Shown piece by piece: positions 1 to 7,007 of a DNA stretch of 9,867 bases. Location: contig MHDW01000029.1 in the NCBI GenBank assembly GCA_001803645.1, positions 287 through 10,153 on the forward strand, written 5' to 3'. The DNA is from Nitrospirae bacterium GWC2_42_7 (GTDB lineage: Bacteria > Nitrospirota > Thermodesulfovibrionia > Thermodesulfovibrionales > UBA6898). Below the pieces are notes generated by a model. It was not told where the DNA came from. It did no database searches and saw nothing but the letters and a program-made list of their open reading frames with translations. Position numbers and translations under genes: made by a program. Each line of letters begins with the position of its first letter. Position 1 is the first letter of the stretch.

Positions 1-26
1 GTTTTATGATTGCTGATCTTCTCATT

Positions 27-443
27 TTATCTTCCGGCTTCAATGTTTCTTCTCCTTATCTCTATAGCGCGATGTTTGTTTTCAACCCTGTTGAAATACC
101 GCTCATAAAGCGATATGCGTGAATTATTCTGAGAACTTGCTACAACAATAGTTACATCTTGAGACTTTGGTGCTGGATTTTCGTTCTGCGATAATTCCGT
201 TGTTTCCTGAGTTCCTATGATTTCCACTGTTTCTATAGCTTCCTGGGATTCCTCAGCTTCCTGAGCCTCCATTACTTCCGGTATTTCAGCGTTTTCTTCA
301 ATTCCCTGGTCTTCCTGAATTTCCAAAACTTCTTGCGAATCTACGGGCTCCTGTGTTTGCGCCCCTGACTTTTCAATGCCAAGGAACAGAACGGTTAGCA
401 CCATCAACATACTTATGAATAATAAAAGTATATTCTTGCTCAT
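27..443 (-). CDS. Small exported Glu/Gln-rich protein of unknown function
   Basis: I do not recognise a family. From the start chosen here the protein has 138 residues. It begins with a basic MSKN, a hydrophobic stretch of about 20 residues (roughly 5-24), then a short segment ending in SGAQ that could be a signal peptidase site, so export or membrane anchoring is likely. Residues about 28-88 are low complexity and strongly acidic, dominated by Glu and Gln in irregular QE-containing units (SQE, IQE, AQE, TQE). The last ~35 residues are basic, with several Arg and Lys (for example EIRRRNIEAGR). An ATG 30 bases further upstream (471-473) is in frame, but the start at 441-443 is preferred because AAAGGGG lies a few bases before it and the signal sequence then sits at the N terminus. 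It lies 96 bases downstream of the receiver gene on the same strand, with an inverted repeat between. The gene is real on the strength of its start region and signal-like N terminus; the function is unknown. Confidence 0.7.
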   Translation of the reverse strand: MSKNILLLFISMLMVLTVLFLGIEKSGAQTQEPVDSQEVLEIQEDQGIEENAEIPEVMEAQEAEESQEAIETVEIIGTQETTELSQNENPAPKSQDVTIVVASSQNNSRISLYERYFNRVENKHRAIEIRRRNIEAGR

Positions 444-487
444 GATATTTCCCCTTTCTTTTGTTGTTTTCATGTCTAATCTATCCC

Positions 488-529
488 AAACTGTTTTTCA
501 GAAAAATGATATAGATCATAAAACAGTTT
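488..529. repeat. Bulged inverted repeat between receiver gene and exported-protein gene
   Basis: AAACTGTTTT at 488-497 is the exact reverse complement of AAAACAGTTT at 520-529. Inside it ATGAT (506-510) pairs with ATCAT (515-519) around a 4-base loop, so the right arm is continuous over 15 bases and the left arm carries an 8-base bulge at 498-505. It lies after the stop of the receiver gene and before the exported-protein gene. In the minus-strand direction no T-run follows the hairpin, so it is not a classical Rho-independent terminator for the upstream genes. It could be an operator, an attenuator-like hairpin or an mRNA-processing site. A long T-rich stretch follows on the plus strand, but no plus-strand gene ends here. 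Confidence 0.45.
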
Positions 530-539
530 TTCTCCTCTA

Positions 540-938
540 TTATATTTTTTGAAATTCATGAGAATGCATACATTTCCGGACAACGTTCATTAGATCTGCG
601 TGAATAAATGGTTTCGCAAGCCACTCATCCACCCCTATCTGTTTGGCTTTTTTTATGATCGATTCGTGGTTCTCTGATGACACCATGATCACGGGCATCA
701 ATTTATGTTTTGGACTGCTCCGGAGTCTTTCGACTAATTGCATCCCATCCATCTCCGGCATATAAAGGTCAGTTATCAGCATGTCAATATTCATTTCATT
801 AAGCTTATTTAAGGCGTTCGTTCCATTGTCAGATTCCGTAACATTAAACCCTTCATTTTTCAGGATCAGGGAAAGAAGCTCCCTGATCGATTCCGAATCA
901 TCCACTACCATTATTCTCATTGCATTATCTGTGATCAT
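540..938 (-). CDS. Stand-alone CheY-like response regulator receiver
   Basis: This 132-residue protein is a single receiver (REC) domain with no output domain. The acidic pair is D13-D14, the predicted phospho-acceptor is D57 in the context ITDLYMPEMDG, the switch Ser is S87, an aromatic residue is W106 and the conserved Lys is K109 followed by P110. These positions coincide with the equivalent residues of E. coli CheY, so the domain should be able to accept a phosphoryl group and switch. The start ATG overlaps the stop of the upstream gene as ATGA, with no strong Shine-Dalgarno sequence, so coupled translation is likely. An internal ATG at codon 7 is a possible alternative start. Single-REC proteins act by protein-protein contact, for example on the flagellar motor or within a phosphorelay; the target here cannot be read from the sequence. 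There are no chemotaxis genes in the window, so calling it cheY would go too far. Confidence 0.93.
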   Translation of the reverse strand: MITDNAMRIMVVDDSESIRELLSLILKNEGFNVTESDNGTNALNKLNEMNIDMLITDLYMPEMDGMQLVERLRSSPKHKLMPVIMVSSENHESIIKKAKQIGVDEWLAKPFIHADLMNVVRKCMHSHEFQKI

Positions 939-1300
939 TTTGAACCTGCCACAAGTGAATTCTTCTGATTAGAAGCTGTTGATAATTTCATATTCCACAG
1001 GCTTAACGTCTCATATTTTAAAGCCTCATTTTTCATCTTATTGTTTTTTCTTTTTGCAGTCTGAAAATTTATGATCTTACTTATCAGATCAGCCAATCTG
1101 ACCTTATCGTACATTTTCAAGCCGGCTATGTAAGCGCAAATGGCGAATCCCTCTCCTCGGAAGAAGTCTATGCTCTCATCTTTTTCTCCGGATACCCATA
1201 GATCTTCTATAGACTGCAATATTATTCTTTCCATAAGATTTTTCACATGAATATAATCTGTTCTTCTCTTTGTAGACAGCTTCATTACAGTCCGTTTCAT
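935..1300 (-). CDS. Unrecognised 121-residue protein coupled to a CheY-like receiver
   Basis: I do not recognise the family. From the chosen start the product is a soluble 121-residue protein without signal peptide or membrane segment. The N-terminal 20 residues are basic (MKRTVMKLSTKRRTD). A probable helix follows (about 18-37), then a conserved-looking core at about 45-61 (DFFRGEGFAICAYIAGL) and another helix (DKVRLADLISKI). The C-terminal ~30 residues are polar and Lys/Asn-rich. The start at 1298-1300 is preferred over an in-frame ATG at 1328-1330 because AAGGA lies 7 bases before it. Its stop codon overlaps the ATG of the receiver gene by 4 bases, which points to translational coupling and to a shared job. 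The basic N terminus could bind nucleic acid or an acidic surface, but no helix-turn-helix is evident. The gene call rests on the good ribosome binding site and the overlap. Confidence 0.75.
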   Translation of the reverse strand: MKRTVMKLSTKRRTDYIHVKNLMERIILQSIEDLWVSGEKDESIDFFRGEGFAICAYIAGLKMYDKVRLADLISKIINFQTAKRKNNKMKNEALKYETLSLWNMKLSTASNQKNSLVAGSK

Positions 1301-1463
1301 GTGATCATCCTTGCCGATTTTTTTATTCATGCTTTCAGTGTATGTCAGGGAACACGGCAGCGGTATCAGGCAATACCTGAATTTTTTGTAGGAACTTCCT
1401 GATTATTTTGTAAGTGGTTATCCTACAGGGGAGAGGTGAAAACCCAAATTCCAATTTAGAAAT
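1301..1463 (-). promoter_or_regulatory. Leader region upstream of the two-gene receiver unit, with small inverted repeats
   Basis: This stretch lies directly upstream of the minus-strand receiver unit and should hold its promoter, but I cannot pick convincing -35/-10 boxes. It contains several short inverted repeats. GGTAT (1362-1366) pairs with ATACC (1373-1377), and overlapping that TCAGG (1366-1370) pairs with CCTGA (1376-1380), so the two hairpins exclude each other. AGGAACTTCCT (1390-1400) is an 11-base palindrome with a central unpaired base. TGTAGGA (1387-1393) pairs with TCCTACA (1421-1427) across a 27-base gap. Any of these could be a regulator site or part of a structured leader. 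No single one is strong enough to name. Confidence 0.35.
1307..1312 (-). promoter_or_regulatory. Ribosome binding site deciding the start of the unrecognised 121-residue protein
   Basis: On the minus strand these bases read AAGGAT, with the AAGGA core 7 bases before the ATG at 1298-1300. The upstream in-frame ATG at 1328-1330 has no comparable motif, so the shorter protein is preferred. Confidence 0.6.
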
Positions 1464-1636
1464 TGTCATTGCGAGTATTTCAACCCCTGAAACGGAGGGG
1501 AATCTTTCTACAAGAAACTTGTCCTCTGAATGGGTGGGTGATATGCTAAGCGGTGGGAGTTTCTTAGGAGCAAAGCGAAGCAATCTCAAGCCTGTGCAGA
1601 AAGATTGCCACAACCCTTCGGGTTCTCGCAATGACA
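1464..1636. repeat. Palindromic MITE-like repeat, copy A
   Basis: The element is bounded by a perfect 12-base terminal inverted repeat, TGTCATTGCGAG (1464-1475) and CTCGCAATGACA (1625-1636). Inside are GCAATCT (1580-1586) pairing with AGATTGC (1602-1608), and a tight hairpin AACCC-TTC-GGGTT (1612-1624). The left part (1476-1570) is not shared with copy B and carries its own small hairpins: CCCCT (1484-1488) with AGGGG (1496-1500), and ACAAG-AAA-CTTGT (1510-1522). There is no transposase and no credible gene; a long open frame that runs across it is a by-product of the repeat. Repeats beginning CATTGCGA and containing GAAGCAATCTC and GATTGCCAC are, from general memory, common as dispersed non-coding elements in several bacterial groups. 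Confidence 0.8.
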
Positions 1637-1714
1637 GCAAAGACGCGCCGTTAGCAAGTCTATGTCGGGATTTGGGTGAAAAGAAAGATTATTCTAAAAA
1701 CGGCAGTTCGAGTC
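1637..1714. other. Spacer between the two palindromic repeats
   Basis: Seventy-eight bases between copies A and B. I see no gene, promoter or clear repeat here. The last 13 bases, with the first four of copy B, resemble the T-arm of a tRNA (1702-1718), but the rest of a tRNA is missing. Confidence 0.4.
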
Positions 1715-1813
1715 TGTCATTGCGAACCTGCCTGCCGGCAGGCAGGCAAAGTGAAGCAATCTCGCAGTTTTATCCTGAGATTGCCACACACCCTTCGGGT
1801 GTTCGCAATGACA
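1715..1813. repeat. Palindromic MITE-like repeat, copy B
   Basis: A shorter relative of copy A in the same orientation. The terminal inverted repeat is a perfect 13 bases, TGTCATTGCGAAC (1715-1727) and GTTCGCAATGACA (1801-1813). Internal pairing is GCAATCTC (1756-1763) with GAGATTGC (1777-1784) and the hairpin ACACCC-TTC-GGGTGT (1788-1802). The shared right part of A and B differs at several places, and in two of them both sides of a stem changed together, so pairing is kept. Copy B lies 46 bases beyond the stop codon of the NarL-type regulator (minus strand), so its transcript would form these hairpins; no T-run follows, but the structure might still act as a 3' end or stability element. Confidence 0.82.
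1727..1746. repeat. Perfect 20-base palindrome inside repeat copy B
   Basis: CCTGCCTGCC is followed immediately by its own reverse complement, GGCAGGCAGG, so all 20 bases form one perfect palindrome built from repeated CCTG/CAGG units. It starts at the last base of the left terminal repeat of copy B and is absent from copy A, so it looks like an insertion or an expansion. From general memory similar CCTGCC/GGCAGG palindromes are scattered in some environmental bacterial genomes. Confidence 0.85.
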
Positions 1814-1859
1814 TGTTTTTATTCACCTTTTCGTTTTAACTGCTTTTTTTAGGATTATA

Positions 1860-2492
1860 CTAATCAATAAGGTGGTTTTGTACTGCATAAGTTGTTAATT
1901 CTGCACTGTTTTTTAATTTCATCTTCTCAAGAATACGGCTTCTGTAAGTGCTTACTGTCTTGACGCTTAAAGACAATTTGTCTGCAATTTCGCTCACTGT
2001 TTTTCCTGAGGCTATCATGCATAAGACCTGATACTCCCTGTCCGAGAGCATTTCATGCGGTTCCTTTTTTCCGTCAAGATCAAGATGGGAAGCCAATTTT
2101 TCAGCAAGTGACGGGCTGACGTACTTTCTGCCGTTTGCAACAGTGCGTACTGCGTTCACCAGTTCTTCCGGTGCGCTTTCCTTTGTCATATACCCTGAAG
2201 CGCCTGATTTCAGCACTCTTATCGCATATTGATCTTCAGGATACATGCTCAGGATCAAGACAGGAAGATCAGGCCATTCGCTTCTTATCTCTTTTAACGC
2301 ATCAAGACCGCTTTTGCCTGGCATTGAAATATCCAGCACTACAACTGAATATTTGTTCTTCTTTATTTTGTCAATGGCTTCTCTGGCATTGGAGGCTTCA
2401 TCAACCATAGCCACATCAGAAATTCCCGAAAGAATCTGTTTCAGGCCTGCACGTACCACAGAATGATCATCAGCTATAAGGATCTTAAGCAT
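1860..2492 (-). CDS. NarL/FixJ-family two-component response regulator
   Basis: This 210-residue protein has the normal length and two-domain layout of the family. The N-terminal receiver carries the acidic pair D8-D9, phospho-acceptor D54 followed by MPGKSG, S82, Y101 and K104. The C-terminal LuxR-type helix-turn-helix spans about 148-205, with LSDREYQVL at its start and the recognition helix around SVKTVSTYRSRI (176-187). It should bind DNA as a dimer after phosphorylation and control transcription. It is encoded 50 bases downstream of the large histidine kinase on the same strand, and that kinase has the HisKA_3 type of dimerisation domain that usually pairs with NarL-type regulators, so the two form a likely cognate pair. 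No obvious Shine-Dalgarno sequence precedes the ATG. Target genes cannot be read from the window. No helix-turn-helix or acceptor residue is missing. Confidence 0.95.
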   Translation of the reverse strand: MLKILIADDHSVVRAGLKQILSGISDVAMVDEASNAREAIDKIKKNKYSVVVLDISMPGKSGLDALKEIRSEWPDLPVLILSMYPEDQYAIRVLKSGASGYMTKESAPEELVNAVRTVANGRKYVSPSLAEKLASHLDLDGKKEPHEMLSDREYQVLCMIASGKTVSEIADKLSLSVKTVSTYRSRILEKMKLKNSAELTTYAVQNHLID

Positions 2493-2542
2493 ATGCTGAT
2501 TATATTAACATATTTTGTTAGTCCGGTTAGAAGAATAAGGGG

Positions 2543-5356
2543 CTACTGTTGGGGTTTGCCGTCAATTGGTACAACAACCACTATCGTAGTCCCTTTCTGA
2601 GGGATACCGTCTATATTGAGCCTTCCGCCCATATAATTGACCCTTTCGCTAATTCCCATAATTCCAAAAGATGCTGGCTTCAAAATCTCCTCTTCGGTGA
2701 TCCCTTTACCGTTATCCACAACTCTCAGGAGAATTTTCCCATCACTTTTTTCCAAAAACACATTTACATGTGTTGCCTCAGCATGACGCATAACATTAGT
2801 CAGTATCTCCTGAAAAATACGGAAAATGTTAATGGAGAGTTCCTTGTTCAAGATAATCTCCTCAGGTTTTATAACAATGTCACATGGGATGCCGACAAGT
2901 TTTTTAAACTCTTCAGCCTGCCATTCCATTGCTGCGGATATGCCGAGATGGTCTAAAATTCCGGGCCGCAGTTCCGTAATAATTCTCCTGACAGCCATGA
3001 TCGTCTCATCGATCAAAGACATCATGGATCCTGTTTTCACATTAAGGGCTTCATGGTCGCTGTAATTATTCCTCAACCATGACAGGTCAATCTTAAGTGC
3101 GGTCATGATCTGTCCGAGCTCATCGTGTATCTCACGAGCAATAGTTGTTCTTTCCTCTTCTCTCACAGCCTGCAGATGTGCGGTCAGGTTACGAAGCTGT
3201 TCCCGCGAGTTTCTCAATTCTTCTTCAGCATTAAACTTATATATTGCCTCTCCGATTAGAGGTGATAATGTTTCTATGAATTTCACCTTGTCGATCTGGA
3301 CCATGCCTTCTTTTTCATCAGCCAAATGAATTGCACCAAGCGCTTTATCATGATAAAAAATAGGTATAACAGCCACTGATCTAAACCCGCTTCTGACACA
3401 AACACCCCGAAATCTTGACTTCTCTGCCTCGTTCAATCCATCCACAAATTCAAAGGTATTATTCGAATAAAATGAGCCGTATTGTGTCATGACAGGCATA
3501 TCCTGAGGTTCGGGCTTTTCCGTGATTACCCTTATGCAGGCACAGTGGTCTGTGTTGACAGACAAAAGACTCTCTGATTCCAGAAATTCCTTACTAAAGC
3601 CAATAGATGACTCATATGGTATATTGCCCTTTTCATCTAATATCCTTATTCCAAGGCAACGGCAATCACACCATTCCTGAATAATTTTAACTGCATCATC
3701 AAGAAATTCCTTACGGGAAGTATTTTCAACGAATAATTGTAGCAGTCTGTTTATTATATTGATCTGATGCTTTTCGTTTTCAAGTTCTTCATAAAGTTTG
3801 ATCAATTCCGAGGTGCGCTCAGTAACACGGTTTTCGAGCTCATTATGTGCTCTTTTAAGGGCTTCTTCAGCCAACTTGCGCTCGGTTATGTCATCGACAT
3901 AAATACGCACAGAATTAAATTCAGGGGACAGGTAGATATCCTCTCCGAAATAATTTTCATTGATCTTCTTCACCCGATAGACCCTTGCTCTGCTTTTCTG
4001 CCCCAGATCTTTCAGAATTTCCCTTATATCATCAGGTAAAAAAAGGCTCACATCTTCTTTAATACCTAACATTCTTAGGGTTTCGATGGCCGCATTATTA
4101 TGGAAAATAATATTTCCTTCAGAACTTATCTCTATAATAGGACTTGGATTCAACTCTGGAAAAGAGGCAAGATGTTCTTTTTCCTTTTCTAATTGTTTGC
4201 GCTCGGTAACATCCTCAAATACTGCAGCAAAGTAACTGCGCTCAGGGCTATAAGCTGAGATGAAAAACCATCTGTCAAACGGCTCGAAGTATTGTTCTGT
4301 CCTTAACTCCTTGCCGGTGAGCGCCACCTTCCCGTATTCTCCGATCCAGTCAAAGCCGGATTCCCGAATTCCCGGGATAACGTCAGTAACTTTTCTCCCT
4401 ATAACATCAGCACGCTTTAAACCAGTCAGCCTTTCAAATGCGTTATTAACATCGAGGAACACATAATCCAGAGCACGTCCATTGTCGTCAACAACGATCT
4501 TGTGCATGGCAAAGCCGTCATGCATCCCTTTAAAAAGTTTTTGATAACGTTCATCGCTCTCACGAAGCGCTTCTTCACTACTTTTTAAGTCCCTGAATAG
4601 CAGGTCATAAGGCCTCATAAGTCCTGTCACGACAATCGCCCTGTAAATAAGGTAGTAAGCAAGGAGTTTCAGGCAGTGTCCTGCAAAATTTGAAATGCCA
4701 TATACGCTTATGTAAAATGTGAAGAATATCTCAGATATAATTGTAAAACCTGTCGCCCATACCAAAAGCCTGAATACACTCTTATCCAGGTAATTTCGTC
4801 TATTGACTAAAAATGCTATTGAACCGAGAAAGATAGCAGAGATAACATATTCGCTTATCTTCTTAAATGGGGTAAGGCCGACACCCTCAATATAACAGGC
4901 AGGGAATATGCCCGAGAAAATTGCTATAAATAAAAGCGCAGAAACAGCAGAATATATAAACAAAGCAGAAACATAATTCAGTTTTCTTTTGATGAAAACT
5001 GGCGCGATAAGCAATGAGACGCTCTGAAGGTATCTTCCAGCAATCCAGAGCTGCGTCGGCAGATTGACATCATACCCCTGAAATACATTCATGCCTTTGT
5101 ATGCGAGGGTATGGAGCAAGTCAATGAGGCCCACAAAGAGATAGGCAATGCCGATAAATTGAAGATAATGGTTTGCGAAATACCTGCGCGCGTTCCATAA
5201 GAGCATGAAAATACCGAAAGCTGCGGCGACGCTGGACAATTCAATCAGAGTGTGAAAAAGTACAAAACTGTAAAGACTGACAAGATAAAGACCGGTATAG
5301 ACCAAAAAACCGGAAGCAATAAGATATTTGCTGGATGTAATTGATTTTTCAGTCAT
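2543..5356 (-). CDS. MASE3-PAS-PAS-GAF sensor histidine kinase (HisKA_3 type)
   Basis: A 937-residue inner-membrane kinase. Residues about 10-250 form a seven- or eight-helix membrane domain resembling MASE3, with family-like H35, E39, D79, H82, H227 and K230. Two PAS domains follow (about 265-387 and 395-494), each ending in a TERK motif, then a coiled coil (about 495-545), a GAF domain (about 545-705) with a cysteine cluster (C563, C565, C567, C605, C607), a second coiled coil and the kinase core. The phospho-accepting His is H744 in AREIHDELGQ (HisKA_3). The ATPase domain shows the N box (N854 near RHAEA), DNGKGI (881-886), GIMGISERV (898-906) and a GTT near the end, so it looks catalytically complete. 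It should pass phosphate to the regulator encoded 50 bases downstream. The signal is unknown; the membrane, PAS and GAF modules suggest several inputs. The ATG lacks a clear Shine-Dalgarno sequence. Confidence 0.95.
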   Translation of the reverse strand: MTEKSITSSKYLIASGFLVYTGLYLVSLYSFVLFHTLIELSSVAAAFGIFMLLWNARRYFANHYLQFIGIAYLFVGLIDLLHTLAYKGMNVFQGYDVNLPTQLWIAGRYLQSVSLLIAPVFIKRKLNYVSALFIYSAVSALLFIAIFSGIFPACYIEGVGLTPFKKISEYVISAIFLGSIAFLVNRRNYLDKSVFRLLVWATGFTIISEIFFTFYISVYGISNFAGHCLKLLAYYLIYRAIVVTGLMRPYDLLFRDLKSSEEALRESDERYQKLFKGMHDGFAMHKIVVDDNGRALDYVFLDVNNAFERLTGLKRADVIGRKVTDVIPGIRESGFDWIGEYGKVALTGKELRTEQYFEPFDRWFFISAYSPERSYFAAVFEDVTERKQLEKEKEHLASFPELNPSPIIEISSEGNIIFHNNAAIETLRMLGIKEDVSLFLPDDIREILKDLGQKSRARVYRVKKINENYFGEDIYLSPEFNSVRIYVDDITERKLAEEALKRAHNELENRVTERTSELIKLYEELENEKHQINIINRLLQLFVENTSRKEFLDDAVKIIQEWCDCRCLGIRILDEKGNIPYESSIGFSKEFLESESLLSVNTDHCACIRVITEKPEPQDMPVMTQYGSFYSNNTFEFVDGLNEAEKSRFRGVCVRSGFRSVAVIPIFYHDKALGAIHLADEKEGMVQIDKVKFIETLSPLIGEAIYKFNAEEELRNSREQLRNLTAHLQAVREEERTTIAREIHDELGQIMTALKIDLSWLRNNYSDHEALNVKTGSMMSLIDETIMAVRRIITELRPGILDHLGISAAMEWQAEEFKKLVGIPCDIVIKPEEIILNKELSINIFRIFQEILTNVMRHAEATHVNVFLEKSDGKILLRVVDNGKGITEEEILKPASFGIMGISERVNYMGGRLNIDGIPQKGTTIVVVVPIDGKPQQ

Positions 5357-5385
5357 AATAATTCGACAATTATATAAATATCTTA

Positions 5386-5391
5386 ATTATA
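5386..5391 (-). promoter_or_regulatory. Possible -10 box for the sensor kinase gene
   Basis: Read on the minus strand these bases are TATAAT, a perfect sigma-70 -10 hexamer, 30 bases before the kinase start codon, which would leave a leader of about 20 bases. No good -35 hexamer sits 16-18 bases upstream (the bases there are ATTTTT-like), and the whole region is AT-rich, so a chance match is possible. Confidence 0.3.
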
Positions 5392-5430
5392 TTACTTGAA
5401 ATTTACTAAAAAATATATCCTCTTCATGCT

Positions 5431-5452
5431 AATACTTCCGCATTTAAGTATT
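5431..5452. promoter_or_regulatory. Inverted repeat in the divergent intergenic region, possible operator
   Basis: AATACTT (5431-5437) is the exact reverse complement of AAGTATT (5446-5452), with 8 bases between. The centre-to-centre distance of 15 bases is too long for a compact palindrome, yet the site lies about 40 bases upstream of the possible kinase -10 box and about 80 bases before the first gene of the cell-shape operon, where a regulator could act on either. The rest of the 172-base gap (5357-5528) holds a short ATCTG/CAGAT repeat (5467-5483) and TATTCT and TAAAAT hexamers upstream of the plus-strand gene, but no promoter with correct spacing that I can defend. Confidence 0.35.
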
Positions 5453-5528
5453 GAATAAACTTTAGTATCTGTCTTTTTCAGATTGTCTCAATTGAATTAA
5501 GCGTATTCTTGTAAAATATCAGGGGCTT

Positions 5529-5948
5529 TTGTTAATATTTGAGATGTCTGAGGAACAAAGAAGGGCAGGGCTTCTTTTTAGGGCTGTGGCAAAAATCCTT
5601 GATTTTATTTTGATTGCTGCGGTTATGGAAATAATACCCAAGGCAGGTTTTTTTGCCGGAATAGCCTATATCCTTCTTAGCGACGGCCTTTTTGACGGCA
5701 GAAGTATCGGCAAAAAGATCATTAAATTACAGGTCATCTCCTCAACAGATAACATGCCGTGTACTTTTAAAGATTCAATATTAAGAAACAGTACGCTGGC
5801 TGTTGGTTTTGGACTGTCGATTGTTCCATGGGTAGGATGGATATTCTTCGTGATCGTCTTAGCTTTTGAATTCATCCTTATTCTCGGCAGCAAAGAGAAG
5901 AAGCGTCTCGGAGACGAGATAGCTAAAACATTAGTTTTAGAAAATTAA
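5529..5948 (+). CDS. RDD-family membrane protein, first gene of the cell-shape cluster
   Basis: The product has 139 residues from a TTG start, or 134 from an ATG at 5544-5546. The RDD signature is visible: an Arg-rich start (RRAGLLFRAVAKILDF, with the family-typical R..A...D spacing), a GRSIGKKIIKLQVI segment after the second hydrophobic stretch, and a C-terminal hydrophobic stretch (about residues 91-119) followed by a basic end. Hydrophobic stretches lie at about 26-50 and 91-119. The TTG is chosen because AGGGG lies 3 bases before it, much like the TAGGGGG before mreB, whereas the ATG is 18 bases from that motif; the choice is uncertain. RDD proteins are small membrane proteins of mostly unknown role; some have been linked to transport. 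It lies 21 bases upstream of mreB on the same strand, so co-transcription is likely, but a role in cell shape is only suggested by position. Confidence 0.85.
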   Translation: MLIFEMSEEQRRAGLLFRAVAKILDFILIAAVMEIIPKAGFFAGIAYILLSDGLFDGRSIGKKIIKLQVISSTDNMPCTFKDSILRNSTLAVGFGLSIVPWVGWIFFVIVLAFEFILILGSKEKKRLGDEIAKTLVLEN

Positions 5949-7001
<1,053 letters not shown>

Positions 7002-7007
7002 TATAGA

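Noticed and set aside
1702..1718. tRNA T-arm look-alike: GGCAG stem, TTCGAGT loop, CTGTC stem with one G-U pair
   Set aside because: No D-arm or anticodon arm with correct spacing was found upstream, and the flanking acceptor-like pairing comes from the terminal repeats of copies A and B. Probably chance, or at best a remnant.
1464..1813. A CRISPR array from the repeated motifs
   Set aside because: Only two copies, of unequal length, each palindromic with internal hairpins, without regular spacers and without cas genes.
1335..1839. Two long open frames on opposite strands (minus 1335-1640 and plus 1414-1839) over the repeat region
   Set aside because: Both run through the palindromic repeats, the products look like translated repeats with no domain, and neither has a supporting ribosome binding site.
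2506..2520. TAACA-N5-TGTTA inverted repeat before the NarL-type regulator gene
   Set aside because: Five-base arms in AT-rich DNA are expected by chance and nothing else supports a site.
2135..4466. Plus-strand open frames inside the regulator and sensor kinase genes
   Set aside because: They are opposite to confidently identified coding sequence and their translations show no family features.
5483..5517. Sigma-70 promoter for the RDD-mre operon from TTGTCT/TTGAAT with TATTCT/TAAAAT
   Set aside because: The best pairs have spacers of 14 or 15 bases, too short for a confident call.
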